From Pseudideonella sakaiensis (GTDB taxonomy: Bacteria; Pseudomonadota; Gammaproteobacteria; Burkholderiales; Burkholderiaceae_C), in NCBI RefSeq assembly GCF_001293525.1, contig NZ_BBYR01000043.1, positions 1-64,000 on the forward strand: a stretch of DNA of 64,000 nucleotides. Reading direction: 5' to 3'. The translations under genes and the position numbers were made by a program. Within the stretch, counting starts at the first letter, position 1; each line of letters opens with the position of its first letter. The notes under the pieces are model-generated. The model was not told the origin of the DNA. It was given only the letters and a program-made list of their open reading frames with translations, and searched no databases. This document shows positions 1 to 7,912 of this stretch, one piece after another.

Positions 1-38
1 TAGTCGACCACCCGCTTGACGGGGACGATGATCTTCAT
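1..38 (-). CDS. etfB: Electron transfer flavoprotein beta subunit, N-terminus only (cut by window edge)
   Basis: Reading the minus strand from the ATG at 38 gives MKIIVPVKRVVD followed by the first two bases of a Tyr codon. That is the characteristic start of bacterial EtfB (MKI-V-VKRV-DY). A GAGG-like ribosome site lies about 8 bases upstream, and the gene begins 10 bases after the stop of the flavoprotein gene upstream, so the two are probably co-transcribed. EtfB pairs with EtfA to take electrons from acyl-CoA dehydrogenases; one such dehydrogenase is encoded at 3671-4966. Only 12 codons are visible, so the call rests on a short match and its context. Confidence 0.7.
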   Translation of the reverse strand, partial: MKIIVPVKRVVD

Positions 39-48
39 GGCGGCGCCC

Positions 49-1161
49 TCACTCGGCTTCCATCTGCTGCTGCAGCTTCTCGACGGCGTCGCTGTACTCG
101 GTCAGCATGTCGTAGATCACGCCCTTGGTGGACGTCTCCTCCTTCATGTCGCCGACGATCTGCCCGACGTAGTAGCCCATGTACTCCTTGCGGCGCGCCC
201 GCTCGATGCGTGCGCGGGCCTCGGTCACCAGCAGGCCCTGCTGCGGCATCGGCAGCGGCGTCGGCGCGCCCGGCGCGTCCCAGGCGTCGGTGAAGGCGCT
301 GCGCAGCATCCGGCACTGCTTGCCGGTGAAGACGCGGCGCTGGATCGCGTCCTCCGAGCCAGCCGCGAAGAACCGCTCCTTCATGTCGGGGGACAGCTCG
401 CTCTCGCGCGTGCCGAGCCAGATCGAGCCGCACCAGACGCCTTCGCAGCCGAGCGCCAGCGCGGCGGCCATCTGCCGTCCGCGGCCGATCCCGCCGGCGG
501 CCAGCACCGGCACCGGCGCGGCGGCGTCGACGATCTGTGGCCACAGCACCATCGACGTGATGCTGCCGCTGTGCGCGCCGGCTTCCATGCCCTGCGCGAT
601 CAGCACGTCGATGCCCGCGTCGACCTGGTTCTTCGCATGCTTCGCGCTCCCGATCAGCGCACCGACCTTCAGGCCCTTGGCATGGAGGAGGTCGATCATC
701 TCCTTGGGCGCGATGCCCAGCGCGCTCACGACGAGCTTGATCTGCGGGTGCCGCAGGGCGACCTCGATCAGCTCCATGCCGCCCTGGGCCGTCAGCCGGT
801 AGCCGCTGGCGTACTCGGCCAACTGCTCGCGCTCGTGGGCCGGCAGCTCGGGAATGCCGGCGTCCCGCAGGATCCGGTCGACGAAGGCGACGTGCTCGGG
901 CGGCAGCGTGGTCTCGCGCTCGTGGAGCATGTGCACCTCGCCCATTTTCTGCGGCAGTGCGAGATCGAGGGCGTAGGGACGACCGTCGGTGTGGTCGTCG
1001 ATCCACTTCAGTTCCATCTCGAGCTGTTCAGGCGTGACGCGGGTCGTGCCCAGCACGCCCATCCCGCCGGCGCGGGTCGCTTCCACGACCACGTCGCGGC
1101 AATGCGAGAAGGCGAAGATCGGCACGTCGAGTCCGAACATCTCGGTCATCCGCGTCTTCAT
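49..1161 (-). CDS. Nitronate monooxygenase-like FMN-dependent flavoprotein
   Basis: This 370-residue protein has the TIM-barrel layout of the nitronate monooxygenase / 2-nitropropane dioxygenase family: a start with the form DVPIFAF, a GGMGVLG turn, and a phosphate-binding VLAAGGIGRGRQMAAALALG segment near residues 215-235. Family members oxidise nitronates with FMN, but many paralogues in catabolic clusters have unknown substrates or act as enoyl reductases. The start is taken as ATG 1161 because GAGG sits 9 bases upstream; an earlier GTG at 1170 has poor spacing. An operator-like palindrome lies about 22 bases upstream. It is probably first in an operon with etfB. The family is secure, the substrate is not known. 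Confidence 0.85.
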   Translation of the reverse strand: MKTRMTEMFGLDVPIFAFSHCRDVVVEATRAGGMGVLGTTRVTPEQLEMELKWIDDHTDGRPYALDLALPQKMGEVHMLHERETTLPPEHVAFVDRILRDAGIPELPAHEREQLAEYASGYRLTAQGGMELIEVALRHPQIKLVVSALGIAPKEMIDLLHAKGLKVGALIGSAKHAKNQVDAGIDVLIAQGMEAGAHSGSITSMVLWPQIVDAAAPVPVLAAGGIGRGRQMAAALALGCEGVWCGSIWLGTRESELSPDMKERFFAAGSEDAIQRRVFTGKQCRMLRSAFTDAWDAPGAPTPLPMPQQGLLVTEARARIERARRKEYMGYYVGQIVGDMKEETSTKGVIYDMLTEYSDAVEKLQQQMEAE

Positions 1162-1183
1162 GCGGCGCACCTCGAATTCACAA

Positions 1184-1194
1184 TGGTTGAACCA
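1184..1194. promoter_or_regulatory. Candidate GntR (FCD-type) operator, TGGT-N3-ACCA, copy 1
   Basis: The core reads TGGTTGAACCA, a perfect palindrome around one base that extends to ATGGTTGAACCAT (1183-1195). On the minus strand it follows an AT-rich box containing CATAAT and precedes the GAGG and ATG of the flavoprotein gene, so a bound regulator would cover the transcription start. It is one of at least seven similar sites that sit only in promoter gaps of the first 19.3 kb. Confidence 0.6.
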
Positions 1195-1273
1195 TCGATA
1201 TTATGCCTTGCGCCGGATGGGGTCAAGACGGGAAAGCCTGGGCAGCCCGGAGCAGGGCACGGCAACAGAATAT

Positions 1274-1284
1274 TGGTCGAACCA
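1274..1284. promoter_or_regulatory. Candidate GntR (FCD-type) operator, copy 2
   Basis: TGGTCGAACCA keeps both half-sites of the TGGT-N3-ACCA pattern. It follows AGAATAT, a possible -10 element, and ends 11 bases before the ATG of the acyl-CoA synthetase. There is almost no room for a leader or Shine-Dalgarno sequence, which suggests a very short or leaderless transcript controlled at the start site. Confidence 0.55.
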
Positions 1285-1295
1285 TCAGCACTCCC

Positions 1296-2840
1296 ATGGC
1301 GCATCCTTCCGTCGTCGCCCGCACCCACCCTCACAAGTCCGCGGTGGTCATGGCCGCCAGCGGCGACCAGATCAGCTTCGCCGAACTCGATGCACGCACC
1401 AACCAGGGTGCGCACCTGCTGCGCGCGCTGGGCATGCGCCCGGGCGACCACATCGCCGTGCTGATGGAGAACCACCTCCGCTTCTACGAGGTGTACTGGG
1501 CGGCGATGACCACCGGGCTCTACTTCACGCCGATCAGCACCCACCTGAGCGCGGCCGAGGCCGCCTACATCGTGCAGGATTGCGGCGCCCGGATGCTGGT
1601 GTCGTCGGCGGCGATGCGGGATCTTGCGGGCCAGGTGCGGGCGCGCTGCCCGCAGCTCGCGCATGGCCTCGCGGTCGATGCGGCCTTCGACGGCTTCGAC
1701 CACTGGGAAGCCGCGATCGCGCGGCAGCCCAGCTCGCCCGTCGAGGATGCCGTCGGCGGACACCACATGATGTACTCGTCGGGCACCACCGGCCAGCCCA
1801 AGGGGATCAAGGTGCCGTTCGCCGGCAACCCGATCGGGAAGATGGCCCCGATCATGGAGGTGTTCGCGCAGCGCCTGGCCTACGACGACTCGACGGTCTA
1901 CCTCTCGCCGGCACCGCTCTATCACGCGGCGCCGCTCGGCTTCAGCACCGCGGTGCAGCGCATGGGCGGCACGGTGATCGTGATGGAGAAGTTCGATCCG
2001 GCGGCCTTCCTGGCGCTGGTCGAGCGCTACAAGGTGACGCACACGCAGGTGGTCCCGACGATGTTCGTGCGCATGCTCAAGCTGCCGCCCGAGGTGCGGG
2101 CGCGCCACGACCTGTCGTCGCTGACCTGCGCGCTCCATGCGGCGGCGCCGTGCCCGGTGGACGTCAAGCAGCAGATGATCGACTGGTGGGGCCCGTGCAT
2201 CGTGGAGCAGTACAGCGGCTCGGAAGGGTCCGGCTGCACCCTGATCACCTCCGAGGAGTGGCTGACGCACCGTGGTTCGGTGGGGCGTGCGCTGATGAAC
2301 ACGGTCCGCATCGTCGGCGAGGACGGCCGGCTGCAGCCGCCGGGCGCGACCGGCACGATCTACTTCGAGGGGAGCCGCCGCTTCGCCTACCACAACGACG
2401 CGGCCAAGACCGAGAGCGCCTTCAACGCGCAGGGCTGGTCGACGCTGGGCGACATCGGGTACCTCGACGAGGAAGGCTACCTCTACCTCACCGACCGCAA
2501 GGCCTACATGATCATCTCCGGCGGGGTGAACATCTACCCGCAGGAGTCCGAGGGCGTGCTGACGCTGCATCCCAAGGTGGTGGACGTGGCGGTCTTCGGC
2601 GTCCCGAACGCCGAGTTCGGCGAGGAGGTGAAGGCGGTGGTCCAGCCGATCGACATGGCGGATGCCGGGCCGGCGCTGGAGGCGGAGCTGATCGCCTATT
2701 GCCGCGCCCACTTGGCCGCGTTCAAGTGCCCGCGCAGCGTCGACTTCGAGGCGCAGCTGCCGCGGCAGGACAACGGCAAGCTCTACAAGCGCCTGCTGCG
2801 TGACCGCTACTGGGCAGGCAAGGCGAGTCGCGTCATCTGA
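1296..2840 (+). CDS. Acyl-CoA synthetase (AMP-forming, ANL superfamily)
   Basis: This 514-residue enzyme should activate a carboxylic acid with ATP and CoA. Visible motifs are the phosphate loop YSSGTTGQPKG, the adenine-binding QYSGSEGSG, the hinge region LGDIGYLDEEGYLYLTDR, ISGGVNIYP, and the catalytic lysine in DNGKLYKR near the C-terminus. ATG 1296 is chosen because the reading frame before it crosses the operator at 1274. It heads a run of plus-strand genes (SDR, acyl-CoA dehydrogenase, kinase) with short gaps, consistent with an operon. It most resembles long- or medium-chain fatty or aryl acid ligases; the substrate cannot be read from the sequence. Confidence 0.9.
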   Translation: MAHPSVVARTHPHKSAVVMAASGDQISFAELDARTNQGAHLLRALGMRPGDHIAVLMENHLRFYEVYWAAMTTGLYFTPISTHLSAAEAAYIVQDCGARMLVSSAAMRDLAGQVRARCPQLAHGLAVDAAFDGFDHWEAAIARQPSSPVEDAVGGHHMMYSSGTTGQPKGIKVPFAGNPIGKMAPIMEVFAQRLAYDDSTVYLSPAPLYHAAPLGFSTAVQRMGGTVIVMEKFDPAAFLALVERYKVTHTQVVPTMFVRMLKLPPEVRARHDLSSLTCALHAAAPCPVDVKQQMIDWWGPCIVEQYSGSEGSGCTLITSEEWLTHRGSVGRALMNTVRIVGEDGRLQPPGATGTIYFEGSRRFAYHNDAAKTESAFNAQGWSTLGDIGYLDEEGYLYLTDRKAYMIISGGVNIYPQESEGVLTLHPKVVDVAVFGVPNAEFGEEVKAVVQPIDMADAGPALEAELIAYCRAHLAAFKCPRSVDFEAQLPRQDNGKLYKRLLRDRYWAGKASRVI

Positions 2841-2895
2841 CGTCGCGGGCGGACGCCGCGCCGCGGCGCGGCAGGACAGGGACACGGTGAGGCGC

Positions 2896-3627
2896 ATGCA
2901 GCTCGATTTCAAGGACAGGACGGTGCTGGTCGTCGGCGGCACCAGCGGCATCGGCAACGGGATCGCGCAGGCCTTCCGCGCCGCAGGCGCCCGCGTGCAC
3001 GTCTGGGGTACGCGCCGCGCCGCCACCGACTACCGGCCCGAGGAAGGCAGCGTGATGGACGGCCTGGCATTCGCCAGCGTCGACGTGTCCAGCGCCGAAT
3101 CGATCCGTGACGCCGAGGCCGGATTCGATGCGCTCGACGTGCTGGTGCTGTCGCAAGGGGCGGTGGCGTACCGCCGCGCGGAGTTCGAGGACGCGACCTT
3201 CCGCCGCGTGGTCGACGTCAACCTGAACAGCCTGATGAGCTGCGCCTCGCGCTTCCACCCGATGCTGAAGGCCTCGCGCGGGTCGGTCGTCATCGTCAGC
3301 TCGGTCTCCGCCTACAAGTCGGCGATCGGCACGCCCGCCTATGCCGCGTCGAAGGCCGCGGCTGTGTCGCTGACCCGGTCGCTGGGCGCAGCCTGGGCCG
3401 GCGACGGCATCCGCGTCAACGGCATCGCGCCGGGCCTGGTCGCCACCAAGATGACGAAGGTCACGACCGATCACCCGGAGCGCCTCGCGTCGACGGTGGC
3501 GCGCATCCCGGCCGGACGCATCGGCACGCCGCAGGACATGGCGAGCGTCGTCCTGTTCCTCGCGTCGCCGCTCGCCGGGTACGTGGTGGGACACACCATT
3601 CCCGTCGATGGCGGCCTGAGCGCCTGA
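2896..3627 (+). CDS. Short-chain dehydrogenase/reductase (SDR)
   Basis: This 243-residue classical SDR has a Rossmann nucleotide site VVGGTSGIGNGIAQAF near residues 12-27, the catalytic serine in VIVSSVSAYKS, the YAASK active-site Tyr/Lys pair, and a C-terminus ending HTIPVDGGLSA. The usual NNAG motif is replaced by LSQGAV. ATG 2896 is preferred over the upstream start at 2800, which would overlap the synthetase by 41 bases, because GGTGAGG lies just upstream of 2896. It probably oxidises or reduces a hydroxyl or keto group of the pathway intermediate. Confidence 0.88.
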   Translation: MQLDFKDRTVLVVGGTSGIGNGIAQAFRAAGARVHVWGTRRAATDYRPEEGSVMDGLAFASVDVSSAESIRDAEAGFDALDVLVLSQGAVAYRRAEFEDATFRRVVDVNLNSLMSCASRFHPMLKASRGSVVIVSSVSAYKSAIGTPAYAASKAAAVSLTRSLGAAWAGDGIRVNGIAPGLVATKMTKVTTDHPERLASTVARIPAGRIGTPQDMASVVLFLASPLAGYVVGHTIPVDGGLSA

Positions 3628-3670
3628 CGCGGTTCGATTCGATGGATCCGAGGGATCGCAAGGAGACGAG

Positions 3671-4966
3671 ATGAGCTGGGGATTCGAGACCGATGCGGCG
3701 TTCCAGAAGGAACTCGACTGGATCGACGCGTTCGTCCGCGAGGAGGTCGAGCCGCTCGACCTGCTGCTGGACAGCCCGTACGACGTGGGCGACCCGGTGC
3801 GCAACCGCCTGGTCAAGCCATTGCAGCAGAGGGTGCGGGACCGCGGGCTGTGGGCCTGCCACCTCGAGCCCGAACTGGGCGGGCAGGGCTACGGCCAGGT
3901 GAAGCTGGCCCTGATGAACGAGATCCTGGGCCGCTCCAGCTTCGCGCCGACGGTCTTCGGATGCCAGGCGCCGGACTCGGGCAACGCCGAGATCCTGGCG
4001 AAGTACGGTACGCCGGAGCAGAAGCGAAAGTACCTGCAGCCGCTGCTGGGCAACGACATCGTCTCCTGCTTCGCGATGACCGAGCCCCAGGGCGGGTCCG
4101 ACCCGACGACCTTCCGGACCCGGGCCGTGCGCGACGGCGACGACTGGGTCATCAGCGGCCAGAAGTGGTTCGCGTCGAACGCCAACTACGCCGCGTTCTA
4201 CATCACCCTCGCGGTGACGGACCCCGACGTGTCGGCCTACAAGGGCATGTCGATGTTCATCGTGCCGGCCGACGCGCCGGGCATCCGGATCCTCCGCGAC
4301 GTGCACGTGGTCGGCCGCAACCCGCGGGGTCACGGGCACGGCTACCTCGCGTTCGACCAGGTGCGCGTGCCCGCCGACCACATGCTCGGCCGGCCGGGCG
4401 AGGCCTTCGTCGTGGCCCAGACCCGCCTCGGCGGAGGGCGCATCCACCACGCGATGCGCACGATCGGCGAGGCGCGCAAGGCCTTCGACATGCTGTGCGA
4501 GCGCGCGGTCTCCCGCTCGGCGCAGCGGGGCCGGCTGGCCGACAAGCAGCTGGTCCAGGCGATGGTGGCCGACTCCTGGATCGAGCTGGAGCAGTTCCGG
4601 CTGCTGGTGCTGCGCACCGCCTGGCTGATCGACAAGGAGGGCGACTACAAGAAGGTGCGCAAGGACATCTCCGCGGTCAAGGCGGCGATGCCCAAGGTGC
4701 TGCACGACATCGTGTCGCGCGCGATCCAGATCCACGGCTCGCTGGGCATCACCAACGAGATGCCGTTCGTGGACCAGCTCGTGTCCTCGCTGATCATGGG
4801 CCTCGCGGACGGTCCGACCGAGGTGCACAAGATCACGCTGGCGCGCGAACTGCTGAGCGAGGTCGCCCCGAGCGCCGAGCTGTTCCCCGATTACCACCTG
4901 CCGCGCGCGCGCGAGCGCGCCCGGGCGAAGTATGGTGCCGCGCTCCAGGCGGCCGATGGCCTCTGA
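3671..4966 (+). CDS. Acyl-CoA dehydrogenase, ACAD10/11-like
   Basis: This 431-residue FAD enzyme shows the ACAD pattern: substrate/FAD region AMTEPQGGSDPTTFRT, ISGQKWFASNA, and a C-terminal HGSLGITNEMPF. The catalytic-base region reads ADGPTEVHK with Glu384, which matches ACAD10/11-type enzymes rather than the EGTSEI form of common acyl-CoA dehydrogenases. The next gene is an APH-type kinase. In mammalian ACAD10/11 both parts are fused, and in the Pseudomonas levulinate pathway they are separate partners that dehydrate 4-hydroxyacyl-CoA through a phosphorylated intermediate. An AAGGAG ribosome site precedes ATG 3671. Electrons, if any, would pass to ETF. Confidence 0.9.
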   Translation: MSWGFETDAAFQKELDWIDAFVREEVEPLDLLLDSPYDVGDPVRNRLVKPLQQRVRDRGLWACHLEPELGGQGYGQVKLALMNEILGRSSFAPTVFGCQAPDSGNAEILAKYGTPEQKRKYLQPLLGNDIVSCFAMTEPQGGSDPTTFRTRAVRDGDDWVISGQKWFASNANYAAFYITLAVTDPDVSAYKGMSMFIVPADAPGIRILRDVHVVGRNPRGHGHGYLAFDQVRVPADHMLGRPGEAFVVAQTRLGGGRIHHAMRTIGEARKAFDMLCERAVSRSAQRGRLADKQLVQAMVADSWIELEQFRLLVLRTAWLIDKEGDYKKVRKDISAVKAAMPKVLHDIVSRAIQIHGSLGITNEMPFVDQLVSSLIMGLADGPTEVHKITLARELLSEVAPSAELFPDYHLPRARERARAKYGAALQAADGL

Positions 4967-4979
4967 GGCAACGGGCGGC

Positions 4980-6047
4980 ATGGAAGCGGCGCACGCGAGG
5001 GACTGGCGCGACCTGGTGGACCCGGTGCGCCTGGCGGCCTGGATGGACACGCAGGGCCTCGGAGCGGGCGCGGTGCGGGACGCGGTGCTGTTGACCGGCG
5101 GCACGCAGAACGTCCTGGTGCGTTTCCGGCGCGGCGAGCGCGACTACGTGCTGCGGCGGCCGTCGCGCCACCCGCGTGCCGACAGCGACCGGACCATGCT
5201 GAGGGAGGCGCGGCTGCTCGAAGCGCTGGCCGGCCGGCCGGTCCCGCACCCGGGCTTCGTGGCGGCCTGCGCCGACACCGGCGTCATCGGCGCCGCCTTC
5301 TACCTGATGGCGCCCGTCGACGGCTTCAACCCGGGCGCCGAAGGCCTGCCGCCGCTGCACGCCGGCGACCGGGCCATCCGCCGGCGCATGGGGCTGGCGA
5401 TGGTGGAGGCCATCCTCGCGCTGGGCGCCGTCGACGCCGAGGCGGCCGGGCTCGCCGATTTCGGGCGTGTCGACGGCTACCTCGAACGCCAGGTGCCGCG
5501 CTGGCGGAAGCAGCTCGCCGGCTACGCCGCCTGCGCCGGCTGGCCCGGCGAGGCGAGCCTGCCGCAGGTGGAGGCGGTGGCGGACTGGCTGGACGCCCAC
5601 CGGCCCGCCCGCTTCACGCCCGGCCTCGTGCACGGCGACTTCCACCTCAGCAACGTGATGTTCCGCCATGACGGACCGGAGCTGGCCGCGGTGATCGACT
5701 GGGAGCTGGCGACCCTCGGTGACCCCTTGCTGGACCTGGGCTGGCTGCTGGCCACCTGGCCCGGTCCGGACGGCAGCCACCACAGTCCGAACCGCGTGCA
5801 GCCCTGGGATGGCTTCGTCACCGCGGACGAGCTGGTCGCGCACTACGCTGCCCGCAGCCCGCGCGACATGGGCCGCATCGGCTGGTACGAGGTGCTGGCC
5901 TGCTTCAAGCTCGGCATCGTGCTCGAAGGAACCCATGCCCGCGCGTGCGCCGGGCTGGCGCCCGAGGAGACCGGCCGACGCCTGCACCACGCGGCACAGG
6001 CGCAGCTGCGCCGCGCCGTCGCGCGGATCGAGCGGGGCCGACCCTGA
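4980..6047 (+). CDS. APH-family phosphotransferase, likely hydroxyacyl-CoA kinase
   Basis: This 355-residue aminoglycoside-phosphotransferase-fold kinase carries LVHGDFHLSNVMF (the HGDxxxxN catalytic loop) and VIDWELATLGDPLLDLGW (the metal-binding Asp). These forms are typical of the APH domain of ACAD10/11 rather than of antibiotic kinases. ATG 4980 has GAGG about 11 bases upstream; ATG 4956 and 4932 overlap the end of the dehydrogenase and are possible alternatives. Tight coupling to the ACAD gene supports joint action on a 4- or 3-hydroxyacyl-CoA. An antibiotic-resistance role is unlikely in this setting. Confidence 0.85.
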   Translation: MEAAHARDWRDLVDPVRLAAWMDTQGLGAGAVRDAVLLTGGTQNVLVRFRRGERDYVLRRPSRHPRADSDRTMLREARLLEALAGRPVPHPGFVAACADTGVIGAAFYLMAPVDGFNPGAEGLPPLHAGDRAIRRRMGLAMVEAILALGAVDAEAAGLADFGRVDGYLERQVPRWRKQLAGYAACAGWPGEASLPQVEAVADWLDAHRPARFTPGLVHGDFHLSNVMFRHDGPELAAVIDWELATLGDPLLDLGWLLATWPGPDGSHHSPNRVQPWDGFVTADELVAHYAARSPRDMGRIGWYEVLACFKLGIVLEGTHARACAGLAPEETGRRLHHAAQAQLRRAVARIERGRP

Positions 6048-6190
6048 GGCCGCGGCCCGACGGCGCGCCCGCGATCGAAGTCGGCGCTGTACCTGCCGCA
6101 CTGGGCCCGCAGCGGACGGCTCGAACCGGACGCGGAACGCGTCTGAGTGCCCTGGTTCGCAGCGTCGCGCCGGACCGGCGCGTCGGCGTC

Positions 6191-7162
6191 TCAGAGCTTG
6201 ACGCGGCCCGCGTCGACCAGGCGCCGCGTCTTCAACAGCTGCTCGTCCAGGAAAGCCTGCAGCTTCGGGGGCGCCCAGCCCACGGGCTCGAAGCCCAGGT
6301 CCAGCATCCTCGGCTGCACGTCCGGCAGCATGATCACGCGGTTGAGCTCGGCGGCCAGCCGGTCGACGATGGGCCGCGGCGTGGCGACAGGCAGGAAGAC
6401 GCCGCCCCAGCCCGGCATGTTGACGTCGGGCAGGCCGCTCTCGGCGAAGGTGGGCACGTCGCCGTAGACCGGGAAGCGCGACGGGCTCGCGATCGCCAGC
6501 GCCTTGATCTTGCCGGGATGGCGCGAGGCGCCGCCGAGCGAGGCGATCACCGCGTCGATCTGACCGCCGAGCACGTCCTGGATCGCGGGCGCCTCGCCCT
6601 TGTAGGGCACATGGATCGATTCGATGCCGGCGGCGGCGTTCAGCTGCTCGCCGACGAAGTGGCCGCCCGAGCCCTGGCCGTAGGAGCCGTAGGTGAGCTT
6701 GCCGGGTTGGCGCTTGGCCATCGCCACCCATTCCTGGATCGTGTTGACCCCGAGCGAGCTGCGCACCCCGATGGCGATCGGGGTCAGCACCTGCATGCTG
6801 ACCGGCACGAAGTCGGCCGTCCTGTACCCGGCCGAGGGCTGGAGCAGGGTCGTGCTCAGGAAGTTGCTGTTGGTCAGCAGCATCGTCAGGCCGTCCGGCG
6901 CCGAGCGCGCGACGAAGCTGGCCGCGATCGCGCCGCTCGCGCCGGGCTTCGACTCGACGACGCAGGGCTGCCCCCAGGCCTCGGTCAGCTTGGTCCCGAC
7001 GAGCCGCATCATCGTGTCGTGGCCGCCTCCGGCAGGTACGGTGATCACGATGCGGATGGGCCCTGCCGGATAGGCGGGCTGTGCGCGCAGGGTCGGTACG
7101 GCCAGTGCGGCGCAGAGGCCTGCGCCCGTCCTGATCAGCCGCCGGCGATGCATGTCGGTCAT
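6191..7162 (-). CDS. Bug/TctC-family periplasmic solute receptor 1
   Basis: This 323-residue protein begins with a twin-arginine-like or Sec signal (MHRRRLIRTG then a hydrophobic run to LRAQPA) and continues with the Bug fold: YPAGPIRIVITVPAGGGHD, a GQPCVVESKPGASG loop, PYKGEAPAIQDVLGG and a late GWGGVFLP. These receptors bind small carboxylates. ATG 7162 has GGAAG upstream and agrees with the signal peptide. It converges on the kinase gene, and the 143-base gap between them shows no gene. No TctA/TctB membrane partners are encoded nearby. Confidence 0.88.
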   Translation of the reverse strand: MTDMHRRRLIRTGAGLCAALAVPTLRAQPAYPAGPIRIVITVPAGGGHDTMMRLVGTKLTEAWGQPCVVESKPGASGAIAASFVARSAPDGLTMLLTNSNFLSTTLLQPSAGYRTADFVPVSMQVLTPIAIGVRSSLGVNTIQEWVAMAKRQPGKLTYGSYGQGSGGHFVGEQLNAAAGIESIHVPYKGEAPAIQDVLGGQIDAVIASLGGASRHPGKIKALAIASPSRFPVYGDVPTFAESGLPDVNMPGWGGVFLPVATPRPIVDRLAAELNRVIMLPDVQPRMLDLGFEPVGWAPPKLQAFLDEQLLKTRRLVDAGRVKL

Positions 7163-7237
7163 GGTGTCGTCTTCCGTCCTGGGCGGGGACGCGACGTCGC
7201 GAACCCCTCGGGCGTTGCGGTCATCCCGCTGGTTCAA

Positions 7238-7248
7238 TGGTTCTACAG
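7238..7248. promoter_or_regulatory. Weak operator-like site before Bug receptor 1
   Basis: TGGTTCTACAG matches one half of TGGT-N3-ACCA well and the other half poorly. A second TGGTTC lies 8 bases to the left (7230), making a direct repeat. It lies in the short gap between the XRE gene and the receptor, where the other promoters of the island carry clearer copies. Confidence 0.3.
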
Positions 7249-7284
7249 AGTCTATCGGGCGTCACGGCGAGCGGGAAGTCGGGC

Positions 7285-7563
7285 CTAACCCGAGGGCGCG
7301 CCGACGAGCAGGTCCGTGATCTGGCAGCGCAGGGCCCCGGCGACGCCGAGCAGGACCAGCACGGAGGCGTTGCCCACGCCGCGCTCGAGGTTCGCGAGGT
7401 GGCGCTCCGAGATGTCCGCATCGAGGGCGAGGGCCTTGCGGCTCATCCCCTTGCGGGCGCGCTCCTCGCGGATGCGTTCGCCGAGCAGCACGAGGAAGGG
7501 ATGTCGCCGGGCGACGCGCGGCGGCGTCGCCACCTGGGGGATGACAGCAGGGAACGGCGGCAT
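7285..7563 (-). CDS. Small XRE-family regulator, BoxR-like DNA-binding domain only
   Basis: This 92-residue protein has a helix-turn-helix of the form LGERIREERARKGMSRKALA...SERHLANLERGVGN followed by a helix ending QITDLLVG. It resembles the N-terminal domain of BoxR-type regulators, which carry a C-terminal shikimate-kinase-like ligand domain that binds benzoyl-CoA. Here the protein stops right after the HTH domain, and the 120 bases downstream are too short to hold the missing part. ATG 7590 would add nine residues but falls inside the operator-like site. It may be a stand-alone repressor or a truncated one. Confidence 0.7.
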   Translation of the reverse strand: MPPFPAVIPQVATPPRVARRHPFLVLLGERIREERARKGMSRKALALDADISERHLANLERGVGNASVLVLLGVAGALRCQITDLLVGAPSG

Positions 7564-7578
7564 CGCTTGGCAAGTCAA

Positions 7579-7589
7579 TGGTTGGATCA
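7579..7589. promoter_or_regulatory. Candidate GntR-type operator, copy 3
   Basis: TGGTTGGATCA differs from TGGT-N3-ACCA at one base and forms the near-palindrome ATGGTTGGATCAT. It sits 16 bases upstream of the chosen start of the XRE gene. Confidence 0.45.
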
Positions 7590-7608
7590 TTGATTGGATC
7601 CGGTAACC

Positions 7609-7818
7609 TTACTGCACATCCGCCGGCGTCGCAATTGGCGCGACCGCCGCCGCACTGCGAAACGACGGCTCGGTCCCTCGCCGCCTCGGGGCGTCGTTCC
7701 AGGAGATCGACGACGTGATCGATCCAGCGCAGACGCGATGGTGGATCCTGAGGGGGCTGCCGTCCACGGCGGCTGCAGTCACGGCGAGGCCGATCACGCC
7801 CACCCGGCGGCGATTCAT
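7609..7818 (-). pseudogene. Possible small exported protein or remnant of a Bug receptor gene
   Basis: A 69-codon frame starts at ATG 7818 with AGGTG six bases upstream and encodes MNRRRVGVIGLAVTAAA, which looks like a signal peptide. The rest resembles nothing recognised, and its third-codon-position GC is lower than in the neighbours. A CATTAT box and the operator at 7870-7880 lie upstream in the right orientation. One reading is that a receptor gene lost its body by deletion and kept its promoter and signal peptide; another is a short unknown periplasmic protein. Confidence 0.25.
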
Positions 7819-7869
7819 CGACACCTGGTGAAGTCGGCTCGCCGCCGAAGCTTGGTGGATAATGCATAT

Positions 7870-7880
7870 TGGTTCAACCA
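7870..7880. promoter_or_regulatory. Candidate GntR-type operator, copy 4
   Basis: TGGTTCAACCA is a perfect palindrome around one base. AT-rich boxes (GATAAT on plus, GCATTAT on minus) flank it. It could control both the plus-strand double-hotdog gene at 7913 and the minus-strand short frame at 7818. Confidence 0.6.
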
Positions 7881-7912
7881 TCAGATGCGGCGGCCATGAC
7901 AGGACAGGATCC

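Noticed and set aside
4980-6047. Aminoglycoside resistance kinase
   Set aside because: The fold is shared, but the IDWELATLGDP form and the coupling to an ACAD10/11-like gene point to acyl-CoA metabolism.
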